Source: Lactuca virosa
Lineage: Eukaryota; Streptophyta; Magnoliopsida; Asterales; Asteraceae
Assembly: GCA_928212115.1 (NCBI GenBank)
Contig: CAKMRJ010005634.1
Location: 250,280,732-250,344,731, forward strand
Direction: 5' to 3'
DNA length: 64,000 bases
Shown in pieces: positions 23,733-35,265 of this stretch. Made by a program: the position numbers and the translations under genes. The notes under the pieces were generated by a model that ran no database searches, was not told where the DNA came from, and was given only the letters and a program-made list of their open reading frames with translations. Position 1 is the stretch's first letter. The number at the start of each line of letters is the position of its first letter.

Positions 23733-26230
23733 TGTGACATCCCCTAATTTCTCGGCCAGAAAAGACCGATTTATTTTATGCTTTTTAAAATAAAATCAGA
23801 GTAATCCGGAAAAGATGTTGCGGAATTGTTCCCAAAACAAAACATGATAAAAATTTATCAAAACCTTTCTTTATGAAATATATATATTTTCATTTCATAT
23901 CAAAACCTCGGGATGTCATGTTCCGATATAGATCAAAAGCATAAACAAGACATTATAAGCCTTACAACAGTTATTTACAACTACTGGCCTATAATCCAAA
24001 AATCATTCATCATCATCATCCGACTATGCTCGAGGTCCACTACCTGTAATATAAAAAGCTGAGTGGGTCAGGCTTGGAAGCCTGGTGAGCATATACGGTT
24101 TTCAACCCACAATAAATAAATTTATTATGCTTAAACATCAACAATCAACCAAATTACCCCAACCCCATTATCTTATTTATTTCTTAAGGGTTTACCCTAA
24201 GAATCAACTATCACTCCTTCCTAAGGATTCATCCTAAGGAATAGGCACGAAGTAACCTCGTCACCACGGTTTATACAACAGGAACTAAGTCCATAGGTGC
24301 CAAGGTTTATTCAACATGTGCTAAGTACATAGCTCTCATTTATCGACAATATTATTCACAGGTATTCCCCCCTGCAATACATGTCAATGGGTTTTTAGAG
24401 TATAGCAGATGAACATATAGTTCACACACCTACAGGTTGCAGGCCTGCTAGTGTTCCACAAACCGTCTAGAATAGTCCATGGTTGTCATCCATACTCTGC
24501 TGAATGACGGGGGCCAACATTTGGGTAAGTGATTCTCTCAAATTTCACAACTCACCCTCAACTCATGATCAATATTACTAATCATCTCATTTATCCAACT
24601 CACCTTTCATCACACCCACTATTTCATCTACCCATGTTTTACCCAACATTTTTTGTAGATAAAAATACATATACATTTTAAATTATTTAAAAACCTGTAT
24701 AAATCATTCCTTCAACACCCATCTCAAATAAACAAACAATATATATTCACACAACACGTATTATATGTAAAATACTTCATATCTATGTGTAAGGTGAAAG
24801 TAACTACACACCCACCTGATTTAATGAAAATCGGGCAGCAATTCGTTTCCTAAAACGATCATTTCGAATAAAACCAAGAGTTTTATTTAAAAACCGGGCT
24901 CTGCGAGGGTCGGGCTTCAAAACCGAAAAGATAAATTTTTCGGGCTTCTCGGGCACTTCGTGACATATTCCGGGGGTTATAATCGATATCGGGGCTTCGG
25001 GGGATGTGAAAATAGCGAAAATATTGAAAAAGGGGCCAAAATTGCCAATTCTTAAATTCTAGCCGGGAGGGTTCGCACCCTCCTATTTATAGTTTGTGAG
25101 CTGCTGATCGGACGGTTGAGAGGAGGCCACGCGGCAGCAGATCCGAAGGAGGCAGCACCTGGCTCGCACGTGGGCTGCGCATGCGAGGGCCTCGCTGGAG
25201 GGTCCTGATTGGACCGAAGTCCGGGTCCGAGGTGGGTGGCTCGTGGCTCCTGCGAAGCTCGGATGGATAAAGGCAACACGCGTCGGACTCTCTTCTGCAC
25301 ACGCGTCACTCCTCGGATGCTTCCACGGCTTCGGATGACTCAGCATATTTCAGATACGTGACACACATGCAGCGAAGGTGACGTGGCCGAAGTCCACGTA
25401 TGCGAAATTTCCCGGTTTTGACAATATTTCTCGATTTTTGCACCAAAACTTCTAAAATCCATAACTTTCGCATACGAGCTCCGTTTTTGACGTTATTTAT
25501 ATGCACGCGTAGGTAAAATTACGCTCTACAACTTTCATTTAGACTTCGTCGGCTAATTTTGAATTTAATTTTTATATTATTATTTTTAACAGACCGGGAC
25601 AGGAAATCCGTTAAAAATTCATAACTGCTTCATCCGACGTCCGTTTTCGTCTGTCTTTTTACCGTTGAACTACTATTTACGAGACCTTCGATTCTCATTT
25701 AGGTCGTGTCGGCTAAAAATCACTCGATCTAAAATTCGAGTTTTTAGCTGTCTACTGCTAAGCTGAAACTTTGAAAAATCATAACTTCTTCATACGAAGT
25801 CAGATTTAGGCGTTCTTTTTATACCTACTCTCGGTTTAACGAACACTATGACTTTCGTTTAGATCACTAAGGCTAAAAATTAGTTTATCAAAAACTCACT
25901 TTTTACGACCTTCGGCATCGTGCAGGTTTTGTCGCGAAACTTCGACAGCTCATAACTTCTTCGTTATAACTCGGATTTCGACATTCTTTATATATTTGTA
26001 ATCCTTGTCACGACCACTACAACTTTCTTAATAAATATCGACTTTATCTAATATTTATTTTCGACGCTCATTTTTAGTCTTAATTAATTAAACCCTAATA
26101 ATTAAGCATAAAACACATAAAACACGTAATATTCACATAATTCCTTTTCATTTCTTCAAAATGAGTCACAAAGGTTAACCTAGACTATCATGTCAATATT
26201 AATGCCTAGCCTTGAAGCACGGGCATTACA
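23733..26230 (-). mobile_element. R7 5' LTR (right copy)
   Basis: 2,498 bp, TGTGACATCCCC to GGGCATTACA, followed by the GTATG target repeat. TATA box at 25082-25091 on the minus strand. The same four tandem modules lie at about 25455-26070 (motif starts 25460, 25620, 25781, 25952). It is nearly identical to the left copy. Confidence 0.95.
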
Positions 26231-26235
26231 GTATG

Positions 26236-26924
26236 TTCCCCCGGTGGAGAGGGAACAGTTGGCCCAGGATTTTCTGTCCCTCAGACAGAAGACAGAGTCG
26301 GTGACTGAGATTACTCAAATGTTCCACGAAAGGGCGTTGTTCTGCCCTGAGCATGAGTCGACTGAGCAGGCACGCATGAGTCGTTATTCGAGCATTTTGA
26401 GGAGGGACATTCGAGAGTTCGTGGCGAACTCGTCTTACCGTACATTCGCTGAGCTGCAGGCGAATGTCAGGAGGAGAGAGATCGATCTGGAGACCCAGGC
26501 GAGGGAGGACGCGAAGTCTTAGGGGAGAGACCGGCGACCGGCACAATCGCAGTCGGCAGCCAAGCGGGCTAAACTCGCTGGTCCGAGACCAGGAGGCCAG
26601 GAGGCCAGAAGGGCCGCACTTGTCACAAGTGCGGCAAGAGTCACGAGGGATCTTGTTGGGCAGGGATTTGCTACAAATATGGAAAGGAGGGGCATATGGC
26701 GAAGGATTGCCCCAAGGGTTTTGCAGTCTGTTTCCACTGCAATCAGACCAGCCATCGGAAGCCCGAGTGTCCTCAGCTTGTTCAGGGATCAGCCCAGGGT
26801 TCCACTCCTGCTGCATTGCGTGTTACTGATGCTAGGCCGGTGAAGGCCGAGGTTCCGAAGGCTCGTGGAAGAGCTTTCCAGCTGACAGCGGAGGAGGTCC
26901 GCGCAGCACCAGATGTTGTGGCTG
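26236..26924 (+). pseudogene. gag: R6 gag, second part, with zinc knuckles
   Basis: Resumes after R7 with PPVEREQLAQDFLSL and the capsid tail (VTEITQMFHERALF, RTFAELQANVRRREIDLE), stopping at 26520. A frame change then leads to a three-knuckle region: CHKCGKSHEGSC, CYKYGKEGHMAKDC (second cysteine changed to tyrosine) and CFHCNQTSHRKPEC. The end (RGRAFQLTAEEVRAAPDVVAG) is the usual gag-protease linker. The gag frame runs on past 26924 into the intron-like segment and stops at 26972. Confidence 0.88.
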
Positions 26925-26994
26925 GTATGTATTCCTCTATTTATCCATTTATTTGCTCTGCGCTTCTTTTATGATTATCCTAAGCTATATTTAG
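26925..26994 (+). other. 70-nt intron-like segment at the R6 gag-protease boundary
   Basis: Starts G|GTATGT and ends TATATTTAG|G, T-rich in between, with a branch-site-like CCTAAGC 14 bases before the AG. The gag frame, carried into it, ends at TGA 26972-26974. Removing it (phase 1, 70 nt) puts the upstream gag frame in register with the protease frame, and the linker then matches the usual gypsy linker with no extra residues. Unspliced RNA would give Gag alone; spliced RNA would give Gag-Pol. Confidence 0.6.
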
Positions 26995-27656
26995 GTACAT
27001 TTCTTGTGAGTTATGTACCTGCTTTAGTGTTATTTGATTCGGGTGCGAGTCGATCCTTCGTATCCATAGCCTTTAGTCGTCACATTAGCATCCAGTGTGA
27101 GGCGTTGAGTCGACCTCTGAGGGTTTCTATAGCTGATGAGCATGCGGTTTTTGCTACTGAGGTGTTCCGAGGATGTGTGCTGGAAATTTTTGGCGTCAAG
27201 TTTCCGATCGACCTAATACCGATCGCGATGGGAGATGTCTGTGTCATTATGGGCATGGATTGGTTGAGCTGTTTTGGAGCAGTGATCGACTGCGAGCGTC
27301 AGTTAGTGACTATAAGAGACCCTAGTGGGGGAGTGCTTACAGTGTATGGCGAGGGTACGAGATCTGGGTCAGCTTTCTGCTCTGCCGCCAGGGCAAGGCA
27401 GCGTTTGCAGCAGGGTTGTATGGGTTTCTTGGCGTACGTGATGGATACGCGAATTGTGTCAGAGAGACCGAGATCTGTATTTGAGGTTCCGATAGTATGC
27501 GAGTTTCCTGATGTGTTCCCCAAGGAGTTACCGGGTGTGCCTCCCGAGAGGCAGTTGGAGTTCCGAATTGATTTGATTCTGGGTGCGGAACCTATTGCCA
27601 AGGCACCCTATCGCCTTGCGCCACCAGAGATGCACGAGTTATCCTGTCAGCTCTAG
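26995..27656 (+). pseudogene. pol: R6 protease and start of RT
   Basis: Aspartic protease with the catalytic motif LVLFDSGASRSFVS about 15 residues in, followed by the second conserved region CVIMGMDWLSCFGAVIDC, in which the ILGMDWL motif of the family is evident. The linker into RT (FPDVFPKELPGVPPERQLEF, then PYRLAPPEMHEL) is intact. The frame is open from 26913 to a stop at 27654-27656, where a glutamine codon is expected. The protease itself looks undamaged, in contrast to gag and integrase. Confidence 0.9.
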
Positions 27657-28774
27657 GAGCTGCTGGGGAAAGGGTTCATTAGACCGAGTAGCTCACCGTA
27701 GGGAGCTCCGATCCTTTTTGTCAAGAAAAAGGATGGTTCGCACCGGATGTGCATTGATTACCGGGAGTTGAACAAGTCGACGGTCAAAAACCGTTATCTA
27801 CTTCCGAGGATCGACGATTTGTTCGATCAGTTGCAGGGGCATCTTGGTTCTCCAAGATTGATCTGAGGTCCGGATATCATCAGATGAGAGTTTGCGAGGA
27901 GGATATTCCGAAGACGGCCTTTAGGACTCGTTATGGGCACTATAAGTTTGTAGTGATGCCCTTCGGGCTCCCCAACGCACCAGCGACGTTCATGGACCTC
28001 ATGAACCGGGTGTGTAGGCCCATGTTGGATCGATCGGTGATCGTGTTCATCGACGATATTCTTATGTACTCGAGATCCAGAGAACAGCACAAGGAGCACC
28101 TTAGAGAGGTTTTGGGAGTTTTGAGATCGGAGAGGCTATATGCGAAATTCTCCAAGTGTGATTTCTGGTTACGAGAGGTTCAGTTCCTACGACATCTCGT
28201 TAATCAGAATGGGATATTGGTCGACCCGGCCAAGATTGAGGCAGTCATGCGATGGGAGGTTCCGAGATCCCCATCCGAGATCAGGAGTTTTCTAGGTTTG
28301 GCCGGTTACTATCGGAGATTTATCAGGGATTTCTCCAAGATTGCAGTTCCTCTCACCAAATTGACCCGGAAGGGTGTTACTTTTGTTTGGGGGCCTGAGC
28401 AGCAGGCATCATTTGAGACCCTTTGCCAGAGATTATGCGAAGCTCCAGTGTTAGGCCTTCCAGAGGGAGTGGAGGACTTTGTGGTTTATTGCGATGCGTT
28501 TATCTCAGGGATGGGTGCAATGTTGATGCAAAGGGGTCACATGATAGCATCTGTGTCGAGGCAGATGAAACCTCATGAGACGAGGTATCCCACCCATGAT
28601 TTGGAGTTAGGGGCGGTGGTGTTCGCCCTCAAGGTTTGGCGCCACTATCTATATGGCGTGTGGTGTATTATATACACGGACCACAAGAGCCTGAAGTACC
28701 TCATGGATCAGCCCAAATTGAATATGAGACAGAGGAGGTGGTTGGATGTGGTGAAAGACTATGACTGTGAGATG
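27657..28774 (+). pseudogene. pol: R6 reverse transcriptase and RNase H
   Basis: RT blocks: GFIRPSSSP then a stop at 27700; FVKKKDGSHRMCIDYRELNK (27718-27780); a one-base loss near 27840; RYGHYKFVVMPFGLPNAPATF (27930-27990); palm motif VIVFIDDILMYS (28040-28075); SKCDFWLREVQFL; and the thumb FLGLAGYYRRFIRDFS. RNase H follows: FVVYCDAFISGMGAML (Asp), YPTHDLELGAVVFALKVWRHYL (Glu), YTDHKSLKYLMDQ (Asp). The reading breaks off at DYDCEM (28771), where the rest of RNase H and the start of integrase are deleted. Confidence 0.92.
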
Positions 28775-29755
28775 TACTTGGACCTGAAGATGGACTATTG
28801 GTGGCCATGTATGAAGAGGGACATGACTTGGGTAGTCGAGAGGCGCTTGACCTGTCGTCGGGTTAAGGCTGAGCACCAGCGTCCTCATGGCAAGCTGCAG
28901 CCATTGGAGGTTCCCCAGTGAAAGTGGGAACAGATTTCCATGGATTTTATCACCAAATTGTCGAGGGCCGCGTGAGGTGTCGACGCAATTTGGTTGATAG
29001 TGGACCGATTGACGAATAGCGCTCACTTCCTCGCTATTAGTGAGAGTTCTTCTGCAGAGAAATTAGCCGAGGTATATGTAAGGGCGGTGGTAGCCCGACA
29101 TGGAGTGTCGACGTCGATAGTGTCAGATCGGGATGTGCGCTTTACTTCCAGGTTTTGGAAGAAGTTTCATGAGGAGTTGGGTACGAGATTGCATTTCAGT
29201 ACATCCTACCACCGACAGACGGACGGGCATGTGAGCGGACGATTCAGACGCTCGAGGACATGCTTAGAGCATGCGTTATGGACATCGGTGGAAGTTGGGA
29301 AACATATCTACCCTTGGCTGAGTTTTCTTACAACAACAGCCACCATTCCAGTATCGGTATGCCTCCTTTCGAGCTCCTTTATGGGAGAAGGTGTCGGACT
29401 CCTATCTGTTGGGGAGAGGTGGGGCAACGAGTGATGGGTAGCACTGAGATAGTGCTCAAGACGACTAAACAGATTCAGCAGGTCAGGCAGAGGTTACTGA
29501 CGGCCCAGAGTCACCAGAAGAGTTACGCAGACAGGCGACGATCCGAGCTTGAGTTTCAGGTTGGAGACTTTGTCCTCCTGAAGGTATCCCCTTGGAAAGG
29601 GGTGATCCGATTCAGGAAACGGGGCAAGCTTGGGCCCCGATACATCAGTCCTTTCAGGGTGACCGCTAGAGTGGGTAGGGAAGTGTGTAACCGACGAGAC
29701 GGCGGTAGTACCATTAGAATACATTCAGGTGGATGCGAGCCTAAATTACATTGAG
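28775..29755 (+). pseudogene. pol: R6 integrase, N-terminus deleted
   Basis: Begins inside the zinc-binding region (YLDLKMDYWWPCMKRDM, first finger cysteine changed to arginine in VERRLTC). Stops at 28919 and 28973. The core keeps Asp in LIVDRLTNSAHF and Asp in IVSDRDVRFTSRFW. Just before the catalytic Glu (ERTIQTL) one base is lost at about 29230, moving the rest to the next frame (29260-29754: MLRACVMDIGG, EFSYNNSHHSSI, then GDFVLLKVSPWKGVIRF). Another shift follows at about 29690. Confidence 0.9.
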
Positions 29756-29931
29756 AGACCAATTGCAATCATGGATCGAAAGGTGAAGGTTCTGAGGAAC
29801 AAGGAGGTACCCCTGGTTCAGGCCAGTGGAAACATCGGAGAGGGTCCGAGTTGACATGGGAGCCGGAGTCCGAGATGCGAGAGCAGTATCCAGAGTTATT
29901 TCCAGATCATGACTTCGAGGGCGAAGTCTGA
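29756..29931 (+). pseudogene. pol: R6 chromodomain-like C-terminus
   Basis: IAIMDRKVKVLRNKEVPLV, then after a one-base shift QWKHRRGSELTWEPESEM and YPELFPDH, ending with TGA at 29929-29931. The tryptophan-rich W-x-H...TWE pattern is the truncated chromodomain of plant chromoviruses. Confidence 0.8.
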
Positions 29932-29933
29932 TT

Positions 29934-29948
29934 CTAGTGGGGGAGAAT
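29934..29948 (+). other. R6 polypurine tract
   Basis: AGTGGGGGAGAAT directly before the 3' LTR, the usual plus-strand primer of plant gypsy elements. Confidence 0.85.
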
Positions 29949-31651
29949 TGTAACATCCGGAGTCCCAGGTACATCATTTTGACTATTTACTTTTGAAGTT
30001 TATAGAATGACTCGACGAGTTGGTGCTACAACTCGCCGAGTAGTATCGCGAATGGACACGTGGGTTTAATGACCTACTCGACGAGTCCGAGAGGCGACTC
30101 GCCGAGTAGGCGCTGGGATGAGAAACCCTAAATCCCCGGGTTTGGGGCCTATTTAAAGGCACTTATAGCCTCATTTGCGGCTACCCTTCTTTGAGAGCAA
30201 ACCCTAAACGACCTGTGAGCCTAGAGAGAGAGAGAGAGTGATTTGCTAATTAAGAGTGTTTGGTGCATTTTGTGAAGAGAAGAGAAGATTTCAAGGCCAA
30301 GGGAAAAGAGGGTGCTGCTAGATCTGAGGTTGTTTCACTTCAAAGCTTCTGGGAAAGGTATAAAGCTTTCACCTTTCTCATTCTATTGTATAGATCTTAG
30401 GATTTTGTGAATCTAGGGTTTTTCCACCCAAATATGAGGACCTTGAGGGTTCCATGCTCAATGAAAGGGTTGAACTTCAGATCTGGACCATGTGAGGTCC
30501 CTAGAGTCCAAAAGTCCCTGCTTTATCCAACCATAATAGTGATCTTGAGTGAAAACCCCTTTTTGGGGTGTGTTTTGGCATTTTAAGCTCAAAATGTCAT
30601 GCATGAACATAAAGCTTGTGACTTTACGTGATAGATGAGCCTTAGGAGTGTAGATCCAGAGTTTGGGGAAGTTCCCTGCCTTGAAAACGACGGAATGAGA
30701 GATGAGTCTGAATGGACTCGCCGAGTCAAGAAGCCGACTCGACGAGTCGGATGCGGTTGTCCCAATGGATTAGATCGTACAGCAACTCGACGAGTTGACA
30801 GGCAACTCGGTGAGTTAAGTTAGACTTTTGAGTAATTCTGGGAATGACGAACAGACTCGTCGAGTTCCATGAGTGAAATCGACGAGTAGGGTCAACATGG
30901 ACTGTTGACTCGAGTTTGACTTTTGTTGGCTTAGGATTGGTCAACCTTGTCTTTGGTAAACCATGGAGGGGTAAAATGGTCTTTTCCCACTTCAAGAGAG
31001 AGAAAGAGAGATAACTTAGCGAAATGTGCAATATTAAGAGTTAATTAGATAAACTTATCTTATGTTATTAGGAGGAGGCTAGACTGGTGATTTGTGTGCG
31101 AGAGTATTCATTCACTCAGCTTACTTACGGGGTGAGTCTTCTCACTATACTATACCTAGAGTGGTACTTATGTGTGACCGGAGGGTCTTATGTGCTTACA
31201 TTGAGTATTATGTTATCCTGCTTTATGTTGTATGCTGTGCATTATGTCTTTGTGATTTATGTTATGCGGAGCTTTACAGACCGGACCAGAGGGTCCAAAG
31301 AACCGTGGGACTGGAGGGTCCCACTGAGACACATTGACCGGAGGGTCGTACAGTGATATAGCCTCGAGTGGCTAATGAGCTGTGTGTGTGGTATTTTGGG
31401 GAACTCACTAAGCTTTATGCTTACCGTGTTATGTGTTATGTGTTTCAGGTACTTCCGATGATCGTGGGAAGGCCCCGGCTTGATTGTACACACACTCGCT
31501 TTGGAGATATATTTTGGAGGATCCTGGTTTATGTGATAAACATCTTTTTATAAATAAATTGTACTAATGTTGATACATGAGATTCGGGAAATATGATATG
31601 TGATTTTTATGTTAAAAATGAAAATTTTGGTTTGAAAATTTCGGTGTTACA
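29949..31651 (+). mobile_element. R6 3' LTR
   Basis: 1,703 bp, same ends as the left copy, followed by the target repeat TCTTA. It keeps the ACTCGnCGAGT groups (30010-30107, 30716-30890) with small changes within the palindromes. Confidence 0.95.
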
Positions 31652-31656
31652 TCTTA

Positions 31657-31722
31657 AGCATTCACTCAAGGTTTGAGTTCTCAAACCTTGTCCCTGCGCA
31701 TCAGAAAGATCTTGTTCTCACA
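31657..31722 (+). mobile_element. R5 5' LTR, second part
   Basis: Last 66 bases of the split copia LTR, ending TTCTCACA directly before the primer site. Confidence 0.75.
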
Positions 31723-31724
31723 AT

Positions 31725-31736
31725 TGGTATCAGAGC
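31725..31736 (+). other. R5 primer-binding site
   Basis: Intact TGGTATCAGAGC (initiator Met tRNA), two bases after the R5 LTR end. The short leader runs from here to the gag ATG at 31872. Confidence 0.9.
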
Positions 31737-31871
31737 TTGAGTGGTTGTCCTTTGAATCCATAAAGATGAGATTATAGTTGGTTTGAAATTACCTTGGTAT
31801 TTCAACCATTTCTGTGTTAAGGATAAAAGTTCTTCTGTATACCACTTTAGCTTGAAGATATCTTAACTTCA

Positions 31872-33621
31872 ATGGCTGCTTCTAATCCTCAGCAAATGAT
31901 TGCAATGCAAATCGCAAATAGTGTGGGTGGCCCTACTCGTGCCCTATTACTAGTTGTGGAAGAATATGATCACTGGAAAGTTAGAATGGAAAGATTACTA
32001 CTTGCCAAAGATGAAGGTGAAGAAATATGGAGATCCGTCACAAAAGGTCCACATGTTCCCGTAAGAACAATTGTAAGAGATGCAGCTGCTCAACTCAGGC
32101 GAGAAGATGAAACTCGCCATGCTCCTCTGACTGCAGATGATATCGAAAAGCTTCATGCTGATCAAGTTGCTTTCTTTGAAATGGTGTTTGGTGTTCCTCC
32201 TTCACTCTTCGAGCACATCAAGTTGTGTAAATCTACCAAAGAGATTTGGGACACTCTTCAGGACCTAATTGAAGGTTCCAAAAATATGAAGGACAAGAGC
32301 CTCACCTCAGTTGTCAACGACTTCGACACCTTCACTACCACTCCAGGTGAATCTGTGGCCTCAGATTCCAACCGTTACCGAATCGTTGTCAACAACATGA
32401 CTGCTCATGGGATTGTCCGAACTCCTTTGGAGTACAATCTCAAATTCATAAACAGTCTCGGCAAAGGATGGGGAAATGTGAAATCTTGTCTCCAAAGCAT
32501 TGGTTCCTTGAAAAAGTTAAAGCTCTATCAACTTTTTGATGAACTTCAAGGACATGAGTCCAATGTTGCTCAAACCATAAGGACTCTTCGGAGGCCCTCT
32601 TGCCCTTGTCAGTTCCTTCGAATCAACCATTTCAAACACATCTACTTCGGATCCCTTCAAACCCATTGTTCCATTGGTTCAAACATCCGCACCTACCTTA
32701 CCTACACAAATATATCCTGTTGATAATCCCGAAGCCATGGACTCTGAACTCCGTTTCCAACAGGAGTTCGCCCTACTCTCAATAAAGTACAAACGTCTGT
32801 TCAATCTTGCTTACAAACCATACCAAAACCGATTCAATGCTCCTCACCATAACAATCCTCAACCTTACTCAGCTCCGGAACCTAAACCAACTTACGAAAA
32901 TCCTCCTGCATACAAACCAAACATCACTAAACTAAACAATACTCCGGAACCCTCTCAGAGTTCCAAATTGGACAAACCAAAAATTGTGTGTCATAAGTGT
33001 CGACATGCAAATCATTTTGCTATAAATTGTCTGGCTGATGCTCTGCAGAAACCAAAAATCAAGGATTCTGCTTACTACGTCCGAAGAGCACAAGAGATGG
33101 CTGAAAGAGAAAAAGCCTTTGTAACAACAGTTTCAAGAGATGTTGAAGGGTATTGGTCATCCGGAGATGATGATGACATAGTAACTGGAAGAAACATGTG
33201 TCTGATGGCAAGACAAACGGTTGAATGTGATGAAGGATATTGGTCTTCTGGGTCAGAAGATGAAGATGATGCTGCTGAACCTCACTATTGCTACATGGCC
33301 ACCAATGATCCACCCGGTCGAAGCATCGTTCAGCGGGTAAAATCTATGATCTCTGATAATAATTTTGATTTATCTCTTTGTGAACCTTATATGACCCAAA
33401 TCGAAACAGATATGAGCACCATTTATAAATCCTATGAGTCTGCCATAGAAGTCAGTGAGAAGAAGGACTGTGAACTTAATCGTCTTAGGTTACGTTTTGA
33501 GGATAAAAAATTGAAAATCGAGTCTTTAGAGCATGAGCTTGTAATGTCAAACGATGAATGTATCATTTTGAAAGATAAATGTGAAATCACCTATTCTGAA
33601 CGAAATGTTTTAATTGTTTGA
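31872..33621 (+). pseudogene. gag: R5 copia gag with one zinc knuckle
   Basis: Starts MAASNPQQMIAMQIANS. The first frame (to 32600) holds the UBN2/gag-polypeptide core of copia elements: YDHWKVRMERLLL, then STKEIWDTLQDLIEGS, YNLKFINSLGKGWGNVKSCL and LYQLFDELQGHE. A frame change near 32600-32680 leads to the second half, with a knuckle CHKCRHANHFAINC (about 32988-33030), two acidic EGYWSSG repeats (33148, 33232), and a coiled coil to the stop at 33619-33621. It is longer than most copia gags, as in SIRE/Maximus. Apart from the one shift it is readable throughout. Confidence 0.88.
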
Positions 33622-34979
33622 TAACAAACGTCTCAATGCAAAAAATAGATGCTTTGGATAATTCTGTAGACATGCTTGAAGCGGACATTCAGATGACTCA
33701 TAATTTTCATCATCCATGGTCTAAAGCACCTGGTCTCGGAAGCGAGTTTCCGAAACCAATTGTTAGTCCCTTGAAGGAATTGGAAAATTTGACATTCATG
33801 GGAGAGGTTCCTAATATATAACATTCGGACACCCCTGTTTCTCCCTTGTCTCCACTTCCTGAGACTACAGACCACTTTGAGTCCCTAATTCCCGAGTTCA
33901 AACCAATAGTTGTCAAGTGTCCTGATTCCACGCCTCTTCCGCCTCTGATAAACCTGGACCTGAATCGGACCACGGATTTTCATCACAGTCTTACAAATTG
34001 TGTAGATTATGTTCCTAGAAGTAATCTTGTGAACAATTGTGTGATTGAAGAAATCATTCCGGAGACAACTGAATCTATTGCCTCTGAGTTTGTATGGGCA
34101 TCCTTAGATCACAAAGTTGACGTCTCAAGCTGTGTTTCCTCTGATTCCTGTGAATCAGATTCCTTAGTCATCTTAAAAACTAAATTGGTTCCCATTACTC
34201 CTGAGTTTAAATCCATCCGTAGGACAAACCTCAAAATCCTTATCTCATCCTAAGAGAAAACCAATGTTGAATAGGAAGGGTATTGTAGATCCCAAAGTAG
34301 AAGCTCGAAATGCACATAAAAAGGAAGTTAAGACTAGACAAAATTCCAGGTTCCTTGCAAACTCCAAACCAAGTTCATCCCGGAATTCTCATACATCAAC
34401 TCATAGTCAAAACTCCTTTGTTCCCTCTAAGATCCTCAAAAGACCTTCTGAACCTCTTGGTCGTGTAGAACCTAGGAAAGTTATCAGCTCTACTCAGTCT
34501 CAACCTCATGAAACTGCCAAGAACATCCGAAACACTTCACCAAAACCTCGGACTATTTCATCTGTTTTTTTGCAAAATCTGATGGCATAATTTTTAAACC
34601 AAATCTTTTAAAAACCAATGTGTCATCAAGAAAATCCACAAATACAAAGAAAACATCTTCTTCAAAATCTTCAAAGAAAAATCTTGTGTGGAAAGTCAAA
34701 ACTCCCATTGATGAAACAAAAATTCCGTAGGTAACAGAAATTACCAACACTCCGGAAGTCCAAGGTCCGAAGCAAACCATTCGGAAATTCCAAGTCATTG
34801 AATATGACTACTGGATAGATGAAAAGACATTAGCCTTCTGTCTGTTTCCAAAGAATTCAAAGAATACCAACCCCAAACAAAAAGTTGTTCCTAAGTCACA
34901 ATCAAAGTCCAAAGCCCATGCCTACGTCCCAAAGTCTAATTCGGAGCCTAAAAACTCCATGAATCACTAATTTTGTAGG
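33622..34979 (+). pseudogene. R5 gag-protease linker, low complexity
   Basis: Serine-, proline- and lysine-rich sequence in several short frames (33618-33821, 33846-34253, 34264-34590), with stops between them. It has no recognised domain. Such a long linker before protease is common in SIRE-type elements. It ends just before the protease motif at about 35010. Confidence 0.5.
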
Positions 34980-35265
34980 CACTGTGTGCTTCGGAGCAAG
35001 AAACAATATGGTATAGTGATAGTGCTTTCTCCATGCACATGACGGGGTAGAAAGATTTTCTGCAAGACTTAAAGCTTTCTCCAAATGCTGGTTACGTGAC
35101 GTATGGCAACAATTCCAACTCTCAAATTCGTGGTTATGGGACTATCACAAATGGAAACTTCTCTATTTCACATGTGGCTTATGTAGCTGATCTAAAACAT
35201 AATTTGATAAGTGTTGCTCAGCTCTCTGATTCAAATCGACATGTGGAATTTTGAAAAAAGTACAG
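34980..35265 (+). pseudogene. pol: R5 copia protease
   Basis: WYSDSAFSMHMTG at about 35008-35046 corresponds to the copia protease motif W-x-DSG-S-x-HMTG; here the glycine after DS is alanine, and a stop (TAG, 35047) follows. Further on come GYGTITNGNFSISHVAYVADL and HNLISVAQL, the conserved end of the protease. It would be inactive. Confidence 0.8.

Larger units (their letters stand above)
17435..26230 (-). mobile_element. R7 chromovirus (Tekay-like), nested in R6 gag
   Basis: LTRs at 17435-19935 and 23733-26230 with perfect GTATG target repeats (17430-17434, 26231-26235). On the minus strand: primer site, gag with paired zinc knuckles, a noncoding gap, the end of RT, RNase H, integrase, chromodomain, purine tract. 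The internal region is only 3.8 kb, because protease and most of RT are gone. A chromodomain after integrase places it among chromoviruses. It must be younger than R6. Confidence 0.95.
14574..31651 (+). mobile_element. R6 complete Ty3/gypsy element with chromodomain
   Basis: LTRs at 14574-16280 and 29949-31651 are flanked by perfect TCTTA target repeats (14569-14573, 31652-31656). Between them lie a primer site, gag, protease, RT, RNase H, integrase, a chromodomain-like end and a purine tract, all on the plus strand. R7 sits inside gag. The two LTRs differ by only a few per cent by eye, so insertion is not ancient. Coding parts have stops, frameshifts and an internal deletion between RNase H and integrase, so the copy is dead. 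Confidence 0.95.

Noticed and set aside
26226..26816. 196-codon minus-strand ORF
   Set aside because: Exact shadow of R6 gag and knuckles on the plus strand; composition follows the antisense.
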